Part shown: positions 47,621 to 55,736 of the stretch, one piece after another
Layout: each line of letters starts with the position of its first letter
How positions within the stretch are numbered: position 1 is the first letter of the stretch
Assembly: GCF_026781265.1 (NCBI RefSeq)
Contig: NZ_JAKUVC010000007.1
Span: forward strand, 62,001 to 126,000
Length of the DNA: 64,000 nt
Direction of reading: 5' to 3'
Origin: Streptococcus sanguinis
GTDB lineage: Bacteria; Bacillota; Bacilli; Lactobacillales; Streptococcaceae
Made by a program: the position numbers and the translations under genes
Notes under the pieces: generated by a model
Database searches by the model: none
Seen by the model: the letters and a program-made list of their open reading frames with translations, nothing else
Told to the model about the DNA's origin: nothing

Positions 47621-47850
47621 CTTTAAAATCATGGCCTTAGTAGCTTATTATATCCTCATCTTTGTATCAAGCACGTACAGACCTTATTTTACCACAATTT
47701 CAGGCAAAAGAAAAAGACTGGAAATGGCTTTTTTCTATAAAAGTACTGAAAATCTATTTTTCTTTTCTATAGCTGATTATAGTTGGCTGTCAGAGTTCGT
47801 TTTTCCCTTTCGATTCGTCAAATAGGATGGAGGTATAGCCACTATTCACT

Positions 47851-47879
47851 TTTCAAAGAGAACTTCTTGCTTTATAATA
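47851..47879 (+). promoter_or_regulatory. Promoter of the MFS transporter gene
   Basis: -35 TTTTCA, 17-base spacer and a perfect -10 TATAAT at 47874-47879. Confidence 0.6.
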
Positions 47880-47918
47880 AATACAATGACTCATTTCAAA
47901 CATGTAAAGGAGACAATC

Positions 47919-49280
47919 GTGCCAGAACATCAAACAGTTGAAAAGAAAGATTTTTTCTCGCTCCTTGCGACAGCCTTAGTCAGCTTTGCAGGCATCTTAT
48001 CTGAAACCAGTATGAATGTAACCTTCCCGCATCTAAGTAAGGTCTTTGGGTTAGGATTGGGAACGCTGCAATGGATTACGACAGGGTATTTACTAGCAGT
48101 GGCTATTACAATTACTTTAGGAGCAACCTTAGCCCACAATTGGAAAGAGAGAACCATCCTCTTTACTGCTTTGGCCAACTTTTGCTTGGGCACACTGATT
48201 GCCATGTTGGCTTCAAGCTTTCCCATCTTGATGATAGGGAGAATCCTGCAAGGAGGCGCTACTGGATTAGCCATTCCTTTGCTCTTTAACTTAATTGTTG
48301 AGCGTGTTCCTAAGCAAAAAATCGGAACCTACATGGGCTTATCTGGGATGGTGGTCAGCCTAGCACCAGCAATTGGGCCGACTTACGGTGGTTTTATGAT
48401 TAGTCGTTTTGACTGGCATATGATTTATACCTTTATTCTTCCTATCCCAATCATTTCCTTTATTCTTGGCTTTTTCTTTTTAAGAAATTCCGAGAAGTCT
48501 AGGAAACGAGCCTTTGATCTTCTCTCATTTCTCCTCTTAGCAAGCTCACTCGTCTTTGCCATTGTAGCCATCTCTAGCTTAGAAGAAGGACATATTAATT
48601 GGCTCTATCTTGTTCTCTACCTACTTCCACTAGCTTGCTTTATCTATCGGAGCTTGAAAATCGATCATCCATTCTTAGATATTCGGATTTTAAAGCAACC
48701 AACGGTCTTATTGGCTATTTTACCCTTCTTTATTTTTCAATTTATAAACCTATCGGCTAATTTTCTGATTCCCAACTTCCTGGTCATAGAAAAAGACATT
48801 TCAACAGCTCAGGCAGGCTTTTCACTGCTTCCAGGAACCATGATCGGAGCCTTTCTTTCTCCTCTCTTTGGCAAACTCTATGATAGAAAAGGCCCTAAAC
48901 CAACCCTTTTTACAGGAAATTCTCTTCTTTTCCTTGCTGTATTCTTGCTCCTTATCTTCACAAAAGAACTCACCTTAACAGCTGTTATTGCGATTTATAT
49001 TTGCTTTACCTTGGGGCGAAACATGGCCTTCAATAACACACTTGCTCTAGCCACGACTCAAGTTGATAAAGGAAAAACTGCAGATACGACCGCGCTGTTT
49101 CAACTGGCCCAGACCTTTGCGGGCGCTATAGGTACTGCAGTCACAACTGTCATCGCCAATCAAGCTCCCAATATGACAAAAGGAACTCAAAACGTCTTCA
49201 CTCTTTTATTAGGCTTGGTTATCTTCGTATTCTTATCTTATCTACTGCTTTTTAAAAAGATTGCCACAAAGGAACTTTGA
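47919..49280 (+). CDS. MFS drug:proton antiporter (DHA2/EmrB-QacA family)
   Basis: 453-residue efflux transporter with about 14 membrane segments. Motif C-like GLSGMVVSLAPAIGPTYGGFMI (about residue 140), which marks antiporters, is clear, and LAHNWKERTI follows the second span. GTG at 47919 has AAGGAGA at ideal distance; the ATG at 47886 is at the likely transcription start and has no ribosome binding site. It is a single gene with its own promoter. The substrate is unknown; drugs or bile-type compounds are typical for the family. Confidence 0.88.
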   Translation: MPEHQTVEKKDFFSLLATALVSFAGILSETSMNVTFPHLSKVFGLGLGTLQWITTGYLLAVAITITLGATLAHNWKERTILFTALANFCLGTLIAMLASSFPILMIGRILQGGATGLAIPLLFNLIVERVPKQKIGTYMGLSGMVVSLAPAIGPTYGGFMISRFDWHMIYTFILPIPIISFILGFFFLRNSEKSRKRAFDLLSFLLLASSLVFAIVAISSLEEGHINWLYLVLYLLPLACFIYRSLKIDHPFLDIRILKQPTVLLAILPFFIFQFINLSANFLIPNFLVIEKDISTAQAGFSLLPGTMIGAFLSPLFGKLYDRKGPKPTLFTGNSLLFLAVFLLLIFTKELTLTAVIAIYICFTLGRNMAFNNTLALATTQVDKGKTADTTALFQLAQTFAGAIGTAVTTVIANQAPNMTKGTQNVFTLLLGLVIFVFLSYLLLFKKIATKEL

Positions 49281-49395
49281 CTTTTATCCTTGACCTGATA
49301 AACATCTAAAAAATACTGACTTATCTTTCTCTCCCAAAGACATTTTGCGGGATTTTTTGCTATACTATTTCTATATACGACAAAAGGAGTAGACT

Positions 49396-51192
49396 ATGGA
49401 ACAAAAACATCGTTCTGATTTTCCGGAAAATGAACTCTGGGACCTAACGGCCCTTTACCAAGACCAAGAGGACTTCCTGCGAGCCATCGAAAAGGCCAGA
49501 GAGGATATCCAGAAATTCGTCCGTGATTACCAAGGCAAGCTTAGCACTTTCGAAGATTTTGAGCAGGCTTTTGCTGAGTTAGAGCAGATTTATATCCAAA
49601 TCAGCCACATTGGCAACTACGGCTTTATGCCACAGACCACTGACTTTGGTGATGAGAGCTTTGCGCAGATTGCCCAAGCAGCCATGGAGTTTGAGACCGA
49701 GGCCAATGTCGCACTCAGCTTCTTTGATGATGCCCTGGTCGGTGCAGACGAGGCTGTCTTGGAAAAACTAGGCCAAGAGCCCCATTTGACCTCAGCCATT
49801 CGCCAAGCTAAAATCAAAAAAGCCCACTATCTGGGAGCGGATGTCGAAAAAGCCTTGACCAATCTAGGCGAAGTCTTTTACAGTCCACAGGATATTTACA
49901 CCAAGATGCGGGCCGGTGACTTTGCCATGGCTGACTTTGAAGTAGACGGCAAAGTTTACAAAAATAGCTTTGTCACCTATGAGAATTTCTATCAAAACCA
50001 TGAAAATGCAGAAATCCGCGAAAAAGCTTTCCGCTCTTTCTCTGAAGGCCTTCGTCAGCACCAAAACACTGCTGCAGCTGCCTATCTGGCCCAAGTCAAG
50101 TCTGAAAAATTGCTGGCTGACATGAAGGGCTATGACTCTGTCTTTGACTACTTACTGGCAGAGCAAGAAGTAGATCGCTCTATGTTTGACCGGCAGATTG
50201 ACTTAATTATGAACGAATTTGCCCCAGTAGCTCAGAAATACCTCAAGCATGTCGCTAAGGTAAATGGACTTGAAAAAATGACCTTTGCCGACTGGAAGCT
50301 GGACTTGGACAGCGAGCTCAATCCCGAAGTCAGCATTGATGATGCCTATGACCTCGTCATGAAGTCAGTCGAGCCACTCGGACAAGAGTATTGTCAAGAA
50401 GTTGCCCGCTACAAGGAAGAACGCTGGGTCGACTTTGCGGCCAATGCCGGAAAGGACTCTGGAGGCTATGCTGCTGATCCTTATCGGGTCCACCCTTACG
50501 TTCTCATGAGCTGGACTGGTCGCATGAGCGATGTATATACTCTGATTCACGAGATCGGCCACTCTGGTCAGTTTATCTTCTCTGACAATCACCAGAGCTA
50601 CTTTAACGCCCACATGTCCACCTACTATGTGGAAGCACCGTCTACCTTTAATGAGCTCCTGCTCAGTGATTATCTGGAAGGCCAGTTTAATAATCCTCGC
50701 CAGAAACGCTTTGCCCTGGCTCACCGTCTGACGGATACCTACTTCCACAACTTCATCACTCACTTGCTGGAAGCTGCCTTCCAACGCAAGGTCTATACTT
50801 TGATTGAAGAAGGCGGAACCTTCGGTGCAAGCAAACTCAACGCTATCATGAAAGAAGTCTTGACGGACTTCTGGGGCGATGCCGTTGAAATCGACGACAA
50901 TGCTGCCCTGACTTGGATGCGCCAAGCCCACTACTACATGGGACTTTACAGCTATACTTACTCCGCAGGCTTGGTCATCTCTACCGCCGGCTACCTACAT
51001 TTGAAAAATGACGAAAATGGTGCCCGTGACTGGCTTGAACTGCTCAAATCTGGCGGCAGCAAAACTCCGCTTGAGTCAGCCATGATTATCGGAGCAGATA
51101 TTTCGACAGATAAACCACTCCGCGACACCATTCAGTTCTTGTCAGACACAGTTGATCAGATTATTGCTTACAGCGAGGAGTTAGGGCAATAA
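49396..51192 (+). CDS. pepF: Oligoendopeptidase F (M3 family)
   Basis: Cytoplasmic zinc peptidase of 598 residues that cuts oligopeptides internally, about the usual length. The zinc site is HEIGH at residues 385-389 (LIHEIGHSGQF), followed by the Glu of the third ligand in YVEAPSTFNELLL, and a C-terminal YTYSAGLV loop typical of the family. An extended -10 (TGCTATACT) and AAAAGGAG precede the start. It stands alone with a strong terminator. Confidence 0.95.
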   Translation: MEQKHRSDFPENELWDLTALYQDQEDFLRAIEKAREDIQKFVRDYQGKLSTFEDFEQAFAELEQIYIQISHIGNYGFMPQTTDFGDESFAQIAQAAMEFETEANVALSFFDDALVGADEAVLEKLGQEPHLTSAIRQAKIKKAHYLGADVEKALTNLGEVFYSPQDIYTKMRAGDFAMADFEVDGKVYKNSFVTYENFYQNHENAEIREKAFRSFSEGLRQHQNTAAAAYLAQVKSEKLLADMKGYDSVFDYLLAEQEVDRSMFDRQIDLIMNEFAPVAQKYLKHVAKVNGLEKMTFADWKLDLDSELNPEVSIDDAYDLVMKSVEPLGQEYCQEVARYKEERWVDFAANAGKDSGGYAADPYRVHPYVLMSWTGRMSDVYTLIHEIGHSGQFIFSDNHQSYFNAHMSTYYVEAPSTFNELLLSDYLEGQFNNPRQKRFALAHRLTDTYFHNFITHLLEAAFQRKVYTLIEEGGTFGASKLNAIMKEVLTDFWGDAVEIDDNAALTWMRQAHYYMGLYSYTYSAGLVISTAGYLHLKNDENGARDWLELLKSGGSKTPLESAMIIGADISTDKPLRDTIQFLSDTVDQIIAYSEELGQ

Positions 51193-51201
51193 AGAATAAA
51201 C

Positions 51202-51237
51202 AAAATCAGCTTGAAGATTTGCTTCAAGCTGATTTTT
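51202..51237. terminator. Terminator of pepF (bidirectional)
   Basis: 15-bp stem AAAATCAGCTTGAAG and its complement around a 5-base loop; T runs on both strands. Confidence 0.92.
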
Positions 51238-51244
51238 AAACAGT

Positions 51245-51604
51245 TTAATAAAAATAAAGAGACCCAAAAAAGTGGAAATAAAGTAAAATATAGGCACTAA
51301 AACAAGCGATAAATATAAGCCATCTTGTCCAGTACTGTGATTTAGTATAATTCTTCATTCGCAGCAGCCCGATGAAAAACCAAATCAGACTCCAAAAAAC
51401 CAGTCCTAAAATCTGAGGAGCACAATAGGAAATCAAGAGCAAAATTGGAATCAACAAGGCTAATACTAGTATGATTCTTTTTTGCGTGATCTGCTCTCTA
51501 GGAATCATCCACCCTACAAAGAAACACAAAACTGCTGGAGCGATGAATGGTGTAAAAATCATAAAGACAAATAAAAGATGTTTTAGAAACTCAATCATTA
51601 ACAT
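51245..51604 (-). CDS. Small hydrophobic membrane protein, function unknown
   Basis: 119 residues from ATG at 51604 (a longer frame exists, but without a better ribosome binding site), with about four membrane segments (about 9-30, 45-62, 66-85, 92-112) and a basic patch (MKNYTKSQYW) between the last two. No family was recognised. It points towards pepF and shares its terminator. Confidence 0.65.
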   Translation of the reverse strand: MLMIEFLKHLLFVFMIFTPFIAPAVLCFFVGWMIPREQITQKRIILVLALLIPILLLISYCAPQILGLVFWSLIWFFIGLLRMKNYTKSQYWTRWLIFIACFSAYILLYFHFFGSLYFY

Positions 51605-51743
51605 TACTTCATTCCCATCATGTTTTAAATAACCCGGCTCCCTAACGAGACCCATTGAAAAAAATACTTCTACTTATTATACCTTAAAAAGTGAATTTTC
51701 GAACAAATTTTTTAAATTGACTCCTTATTGTTACAATCGCAAT

Positions 51744-51774
51744 AAAAAAGACTGCTCCAAAACAAGAGCAATCT
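51744..51774 (-). terminator. Terminator of trxA
   Basis: Minus-strand stem AGATTGCTC/GAGCAGTCT followed by T6. Confidence 0.85.
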
Positions 51775-51810
51775 CATTTTAAAACAGGCCTATATAACCG
51801 TAATCTTACT

Positions 51811-52125
51811 TTATCCCAAGTCTGCCACAATGGCTTTAATCTGCTGGGCTGTATGGACACCCGCTAACTGCTTGACGACCTGACCGTCTTTTTTAAAGAT
51901 CAAGGTCGGGATAGACATGATGCCAAAGGCGCGTGCTGTAGCTGGATTTTCATCCACATCCATCTTGACAATCTTGAGCTCATCTTCTGATAACTCTTCA
52001 GACAGTTTGTCAAGGATTGGCCCTTGCATCCGACAAGGTCCGCACCAAGTCGCCCAAAAATCAATCAGCACCAAGCCGTCTTTCGTTTCTTGCTCAAATG
52101 TTGCATCTGTGATTGCTTTTACCAT
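51811..52125 (-). CDS. trxA: Thioredoxin
   Basis: Small (104-residue) dithiol reductant. The active site WCGPC (Cys 28 and Cys 31) in FWATWCGPCR, the cis-Pro loop MSIPTLI and the Gly/Lys-rich C-terminal strand are all present. The start follows AAAGGAG. It lies 18 bases downstream of the DUF4649 gene, so the two form an operon. Confidence 0.95.
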   Translation of the reverse strand: MVKAITDATFEQETKDGLVLIDFWATWCGPCRMQGPILDKLSEELSEDELKIVKMDVDENPATARAFGIMSIPTLIFKKDGQVVKQLAGVHTAQQIKAIVADLG

Positions 52126-52143
52126 TATTTTTCTCCTTTATTC

Positions 52144-52365
52144 TTAGTCAAACTTTGTCAAATCCTGCTTCATCAGGAAAAAGAAGACATCACCGTAAGT
52201 ACCCTGGTAGTTCAAATCATGGCCTTTATAGGTCAACTTTTTAACTGAGTAATAATCTGCCACTCCAATCAAGCAGGCCTGCTGAGACTGCTCAAACTCC
52301 TGATAAGACTCAAAAGTCATCTTCCGCTCCTGCTTGACAGCATCCAAATATGTGATTTCAATCAT
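52144..52365 (-). CDS. DUF4649 family protein
   Basis: 73 residues, a compact alpha/beta protein (MIEITYLDAVKQERKMTFESYQEFEQSQQACL...) that matches the small DUF4649 family found next to thioredoxin genes in streptococci. AAAAGGAG precedes the start. No catalytic motif is seen, and the role is unknown. Confidence 0.8.
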   Translation of the reverse strand: MIEITYLDAVKQERKMTFESYQEFEQSQQACLIGVADYYSVKKLTYKGHDLNYQGTYGDVFFFLMKQDLTKFD

Positions 52366-52502
52366 AACTTCTCCTTTTCAAAACTACTCTTGTAATTTTT
52401 ATTTTATGATTATATTGTAATCCCTTTTGTTACATCTGTCAAATAAAACGACTTGGAGAAATCAATTCACTTTTCAACCAACTCACCAATTTCCTAACAA
52501 AC

Positions 52503-52526
52503 AAAAAAGCCTCCCATCGGAAGACT
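52503..52526 (-). terminator. Terminator of the YjdF-family gene
   Basis: AAGTCTTCC-GAT-GGGAGGCTT with G-U pairs, followed by a T run on the minus strand. Confidence 0.7.
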
Positions 52527-52553
52527 TTCCCATATAAATAAGAAAAACCAGGC

Positions 52554-52967
52554 TCAATGCCCCTTGTGCTTATCCAACCGTTTTTGCTGTTTGAGTTCGA
52601 ATTTCCTTTTCTTAGCCAGTTCTTTCTGCTGCTTGCGCTTGACTCGAGCAATTTTCTTTTGCTCTTCAAACTGCAACTTCAGCGCTTCCTGAGACTTTGA
52701 AGACCGTGAAGCCATCTGCTCCTTTTTAGCCTGTCTCTGCAGGCGTTTAGGACTGACTGACTTAGTCTTCTCCTTCACCCTGATGCTAGGACTAAACTTC
52801 AACCGATGATAATAACGGTTTAGAAAATCCAACAATTCCTGCGTACTAGGCTCTGCACCAAAGGTGACTCGGCAAACTCTATACGATTGAGCATATTCCT
52901 GCTCGAAAAGACCGTGCCAAAATCCCTCTTCAAAATAAACTGTCAGCGTCATTGAAATCTTATCCAT
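52554..52967 (-). CDS. yjdF: YjdF family protein (DUF2992)
   Basis: 137 residues. The N-terminal half (MTLTVYFEEGFWHGLFEQEYAQSYRVCRVTFGAEPSTQELLDFLNRYY) matches the YjdF family. The C-terminal half is extremely rich in Lys, Gln and Arg (about 75-137), forming a charged helix. ATG at 52967 follows a perfect AAAGGAGGTG. In Bacillota the gene is often preceded by the yjdF RNA, which binds azaaromatic compounds and controls translation. Here the leader contains a complement to the ribosome binding site. The protein function is unknown; toxic heteroaromatic response is the usual suggestion. Confidence 0.8.
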   Translation of the reverse strand: MDKISMTLTVYFEEGFWHGLFEQEYAQSYRVCRVTFGAEPSTQELLDFLNRYYHRLKFSPSIRVKEKTKSVSPKRLQRQAKKEQMASRSSKSQEALKLQFEEQKKIARVKRKQQKELAKKRKFELKQQKRLDKHKGH

Positions 52968-52974
52968 GACAGCA

Positions 52975-53090
52975 CCTCCTTTAAAAATCCCTAAGAATGG
53001 ACAACCAAGGAGGAAGGTTACTGACAAAAAATGGATTTTTTGCGTCTGGACTACCAACCAGAACTGTGTTTTTATCTTAGTAGCTACAGT
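52975..53090 (-). promoter_or_regulatory. Leader of the YjdF-family gene, candidate riboswitch
   Basis: The ribosome binding site (minus strand AAGGAGG, 52975-52981) is complementary to CCTCCTT at 53007-53013, 25 bases earlier in the transcript; pairing would mask it. The position and logic fit the yjdF riboswitch class. No match to its consensus has been computed. Confidence 0.5.
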
Positions 53091-53200
53091 TTAGCAAGAT
53101 TTTCTAAAAAACTCAAGGTTATCGGAATCTCGCTTAGATGACTGAATTGGATTTTCTTGTATGAAAGGTAGAAAAATCAAAAAACAAGAAAGCTCTCTTC

Positions 53201-53229
53201 TTGTAAAATACATTCATTTCCGCTATAAT
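53201..53229 (+). promoter_or_regulatory. Promoter of the alpha/beta hydrolase gene
   Basis: -35 TTGTAA (53201-53206), 17-base spacer, -10 TATAAT (53224-53229), 26 bases upstream of the start codon. Confidence 0.75.
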
Positions 53230-53255
53230 ACTACAAATACTGAAAGGAGAGAACT

Positions 53256-54182
53256 ATGAAGTATATTTGGGCTTTCTTAGCAGCCTTGTGCTTGGCTGGA
53301 CTAGGTCTTTTCTTCTGGCACTCCCAGATCGAACCGAATCCTACCCCTTCTACGCCAGAAATCACACAGACAGCTTCTAGCGAGAAGAGCGACAAGCAGC
53401 CAACTCCAACAGAAGATATCGTGTCTGAAGAGTACAGTGTTTCATACGATGACAAGCAACTCTACGGAAAGATTACTGCTCCTCGTGACTACAAGAGTAA
53501 AAAATTGCCGACTATTGTTATCGCACATGGATTCAACAACACCCTTGAGCAATATGAAATGTACAGCCAGCTGCTGGCAAAGCAAGGTTATCTGGTTTAC
53601 AGCTTTGATTTCTACGGTGGCAGCCGCCAATCGAAAAGCGGTGGACAAGATATGCTGAATATGTCAGTCAAGACCGAACTCACAGACTTGACTCAAGTCA
53701 TGGAAAAGCTTCGTTCTGAGGCCTTTGTAGATAAGAGCAAAATGAGTTTATTCGGTGCCAGCCAAGGCGGTGTCGTTGCCAGTCTCTATGCTGCTGCTTA
53801 TCCGGACCGCGTGCATAAACTCATGCTTATCTTTCCAGCTTTCGTTCTTTTTGACGTTGCCAAGGAGACTTATCATGAGCTAGGGAGCCCTGACTTCGAT
53901 CAACTTCCAAACAGCCTGACACACCACAATACTACTCTGGGCAAGATTTATCTGATCGATGCCTTAAACATTGACATCCAAGCAGAGCAGGCCAAAATCA
54001 CGGCTCAGACCCTCATTATCCACGGCACTGATGATTCAGTCGTGCCCTACCAGTATGCGGTCGAAGCGAGTCAGATTATTCCAAATGCAAAGCTGGTCAC
54101 TGTGGAAGGTGGGGAGCATCGCATCGACGAAAGATTTGCTATCACTGCCGCTCCTGCCATCCAAAAATTCCTGAAAGAGTAA
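53256..54182 (+). CDS. Membrane-anchored or exported alpha/beta hydrolase
   Basis: 308 residues with an N-terminal signal/anchor (about 4-22, no lipobox) and a Ser/Pro/Thr-rich linker (about 28-55). The hydrolase core has the oxyanion HGF, the nucleophile GASQGG (Ser about 169), the acid in HGTDDSV and the catalytic His of GGEH (about 289). Such enzymes act as esterases or acyl-peptidases outside the membrane; the substrate is unknown. AAAGGAG precedes the start. Confidence 0.88.
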   Translation: MKYIWAFLAALCLAGLGLFFWHSQIEPNPTPSTPEITQTASSEKSDKQPTPTEDIVSEEYSVSYDDKQLYGKITAPRDYKSKKLPTIVIAHGFNNTLEQYEMYSQLLAKQGYLVYSFDFYGGSRQSKSGGQDMLNMSVKTELTDLTQVMEKLRSEAFVDKSKMSLFGASQGGVVASLYAAAYPDRVHKLMLIFPAFVLFDVAKETYHELGSPDFDQLPNSLTHHNTTLGKIYLIDALNIDIQAEQAKITAQTLIIHGTDDSVVPYQYAVEASQIIPNAKLVTVEGGEHRIDERFAITAAPAIQKFLKE

Positions 54183-54195
54183 ATTTGCTGATAGA

Positions 54196-54230
54196 AAAAG
54201 TTCTTCTAAAATAATAGAAGGGCTTTTTTG
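54196..54230 (+). terminator. Terminator of the hydrolase gene
   Basis: GTTCTTCTA/TAGAAGGGC stem (with G-U pairs) followed by T6. Confidence 0.75.
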
Positions 54231-54330
54231 GACAACAAAAAGAGTCTGACTGAGTTAGAATCATGACTAAGGAAAAGCCCTCTGAATCCAGAGGGGGTGA
54301 TTTGTGCTCGGACTAAGATCCCAGTGAAAA

Positions 54331-54359
54331 AGAAAAAGCACTCTACAAATAAGAGTGCT
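54331..54359 (-). terminator. Second terminator-like hairpin downstream of rpsO
   Basis: AGCACTC-N9-GAGTGCT with TTTTTCTTTTT following on the minus strand. It resembles the CIRCE core but lacks the outer TT/AA. Confidence 0.6.
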
Positions 54360-54424
54360 CCATTCTTGCAGGATAAAATGTTTCTAGACAAGGCGACGAG
54401 CCGAAGATTGTACTAAAATTCTCT

Positions 54425-54456
54425 TGAAAAATCAAAAATCTCCCCTAAGGGAGAAG
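54425..54456 (-). terminator. Terminator of rpsO
   Basis: TCTCCC-TTA-GGGGAGA stem followed by TTTTTGATTTTT on the minus strand. Confidence 0.7.
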
Positions 54457-54560
54457 ATCTGGTTTATTTTACCTTGCAGTGCTAGGAACCGTAACCGAAG
54501 ATAATACTTGAGTATATCGAGGTAAGGTGACGAGGCAATGTAAGTGGAAAATAAAGCAGA

Positions 54561-54830
54561 TTAGCGACGAAGTCCAAGAGAGTTAATCAACTCACGGTAA
54601 CGGTTAACGTCGTTCTTACGAAGGTAAGCCAAGAGGTTACGACGGCGACCGATTTTCTTCATCAAGCCACGGTAAGTAGCGTGGTCTTTTTTATGTTGTT
54701 TGATGTGGTCGTTGAGGTGGTTAATTTCCCAAGTAAGGACAGCAACTTGTACCTCTACTGAACCAGTGTCACCTTCGTGACGTGCGTATTGTGCAATGAT
54801 TTCATTTTTTTTCTCTTTTGAGATTGCCAT
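54561..54830 (-). CDS. rpsO: 30S ribosomal protein S15
   Basis: 89-residue primary 16S rRNA-binding protein ([42 protein letters not shown], then [20 protein letters not shown]). ATG at 54830 follows AAAAGGAG and gives the family length; the longer frame upstream is not used. Unlike in many bacteria, pnp does not follow directly but lies 7 kb away. A leader of 70 or more bases could fold for autoregulation; this was not tested. Confidence 0.97.
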   Translation of the reverse strand: MAISKEKKNEIIAQYARHEGDTGSVEVQVAVLTWEINHLNDHIKQHKKDHATYRGLMKKIGRRRNLLAYLRKNDVNRYRELINSLGLRR

Positions 54831-54996
54831 GATATACTCCTTTTCTTTACGCTTCATCCGAGTGACAGGTTTGGCATGGCCTGCAACCAAGAAGAAGTTA
54901 TTTGTCTTTACGACATACTTATTCTACCAAGAAGGTCTACCTTTGTCAAATGATTCTGTTTTATCTCTCTTGTATAAGAAATTCAGAATCTTTCAA

Positions 54997-55725
54997 TCAC
55001 AATTCAACTCCGAAGATTTCTAAAGAAAGCATTTCTATCTCGGTCAGTCTCCGCCATTCTCCAAGAGCCAATGCTGGATCCAAATGTAGGGGCCCCATCG
55101 TGTGGCGCTGAAGATCTGTAACTTCTTTTCCACAGGCGGCCACCATGCGCTTGACCTGGTGGAACTTGCCCTCAGCTAGGGTAATTTCTACGAGAGAGGT
55201 CTCTTTTTCCTCATCCAGCTCTAGAATCTTGAGCTGAGCTGGCTGACAGGTGAAGTCTTTCAGTTCTATTCCTGCAGCAAAGCGCTCCTCATCTGCTTGG
55301 TTCATCAGGCCTGCCACTTGAGCTTGGTAGATTTTTTCTACGTGCTTTTGGGGTGACAGCATGGCATGGGCTAGCTTGCCATTATTGGTCAGAAGGAGCA
55401 GGCCGTGGGTATCAATATCCAAACGGCCGACAGGAAAGACTTCTTTCTGACGGGCAGTCTCGTCCAGCAAGTCCAGAACCGTCTTATGACGGTCATCCTC
55501 TGTCGCCGAAATGACTCCCTGCGGCTTGTTGAGAAGGTAGTAAACGAATTTTTCATAGGTCAACCTTTGGCCAGAAACAATAATCTCATCTGCTGTCTCA
55601 TCAATCTGAGTCTTAGGTAATTTCTCTGCTCTGCCATTGACCAAAACTAACCCTTTCTTTAGGAGCTGCTTAACCTGGGCGCGTGAGCCCAGACCATTTT
55701 CTGCTAAAAATTTATCCAGACGCAT
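54997..55725 (-). CDS. rsuA: 16S rRNA pseudouridine synthase (RsuA family)
   Basis: 242 residues. The N-terminal S4 RNA-binding domain (MRLDKFLAENGLGSRAQVKQLLKKGLVLVNG) is followed by the catalytic domain with the RsuA signature GRLDIDTHGLLLLTNNG, whose Asp is the nucleophile, and EGKFHQVKRM. The length and motifs favour RsuA (16S U516) over RluB/RluE. It is 11 bases downstream of the MFS gene, so they share a transcript. Confidence 0.9.
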   Translation of the reverse strand: MRLDKFLAENGLGSRAQVKQLLKKGLVLVNGRAEKLPKTQIDETADEIIVSGQRLTYEKFVYYLLNKPQGVISATEDDRHKTVLDLLDETARQKEVFPVGRLDIDTHGLLLLTNNGKLAHAMLSPQKHVEKIYQAQVAGLMNQADEERFAAGIELKDFTCQPAQLKILELDEEKETSLVEITLAEGKFHQVKRMVAACGKEVTDLQRHTMGPLHLDPALALGEWRRLTEIEMLSLEIFGVEL

Positions 55726-55736
55726 CGTATAACCTC

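Larger units (their letters stand above)
47441..47918. other. Gene-free divergent region between pnp and the MFS gene
   Basis: This 478-base stretch holds the pnp leader with a family A repeat, and the MFS promoter near 47851-47879 (TTTTCA, 17 bases, TATAAT). A 64-codon open frame at 47631 lacks a ribosome binding site and is not considered a gene. Confidence 0.6.
54231..54560. other. Gene-free convergent spacer with several hairpins
   Basis: Three hairpins are visible: GCCCTCTG/CAGAGGG near 54278, AGCACTCT/AGAGTGCT at 54337-54359 and TCTCCC/GGGAGA at 54439-54454. The last two have T runs on the minus strand and can terminate rpsO. No open frame or RNA gene was recognised. Confidence 0.6.

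Noticed and set aside
47631-47825. 64-codon open frame between pnp and the MFS gene
   Set aside because: It has no ribosome binding site, no family similarity, and overlaps repeat and promoter sequence.
47886-47918. Upstream ATG for the MFS transporter
   Set aside because: It coincides with the predicted transcription start and has no ribosome binding site, while GTG at 47919 has an ideal one.
52439-52669. Open frame overlapping the yjdF 3' end and terminator
   Set aside because: It runs through the terminator hairpin, overlaps yjdF out of frame, and has no family match.
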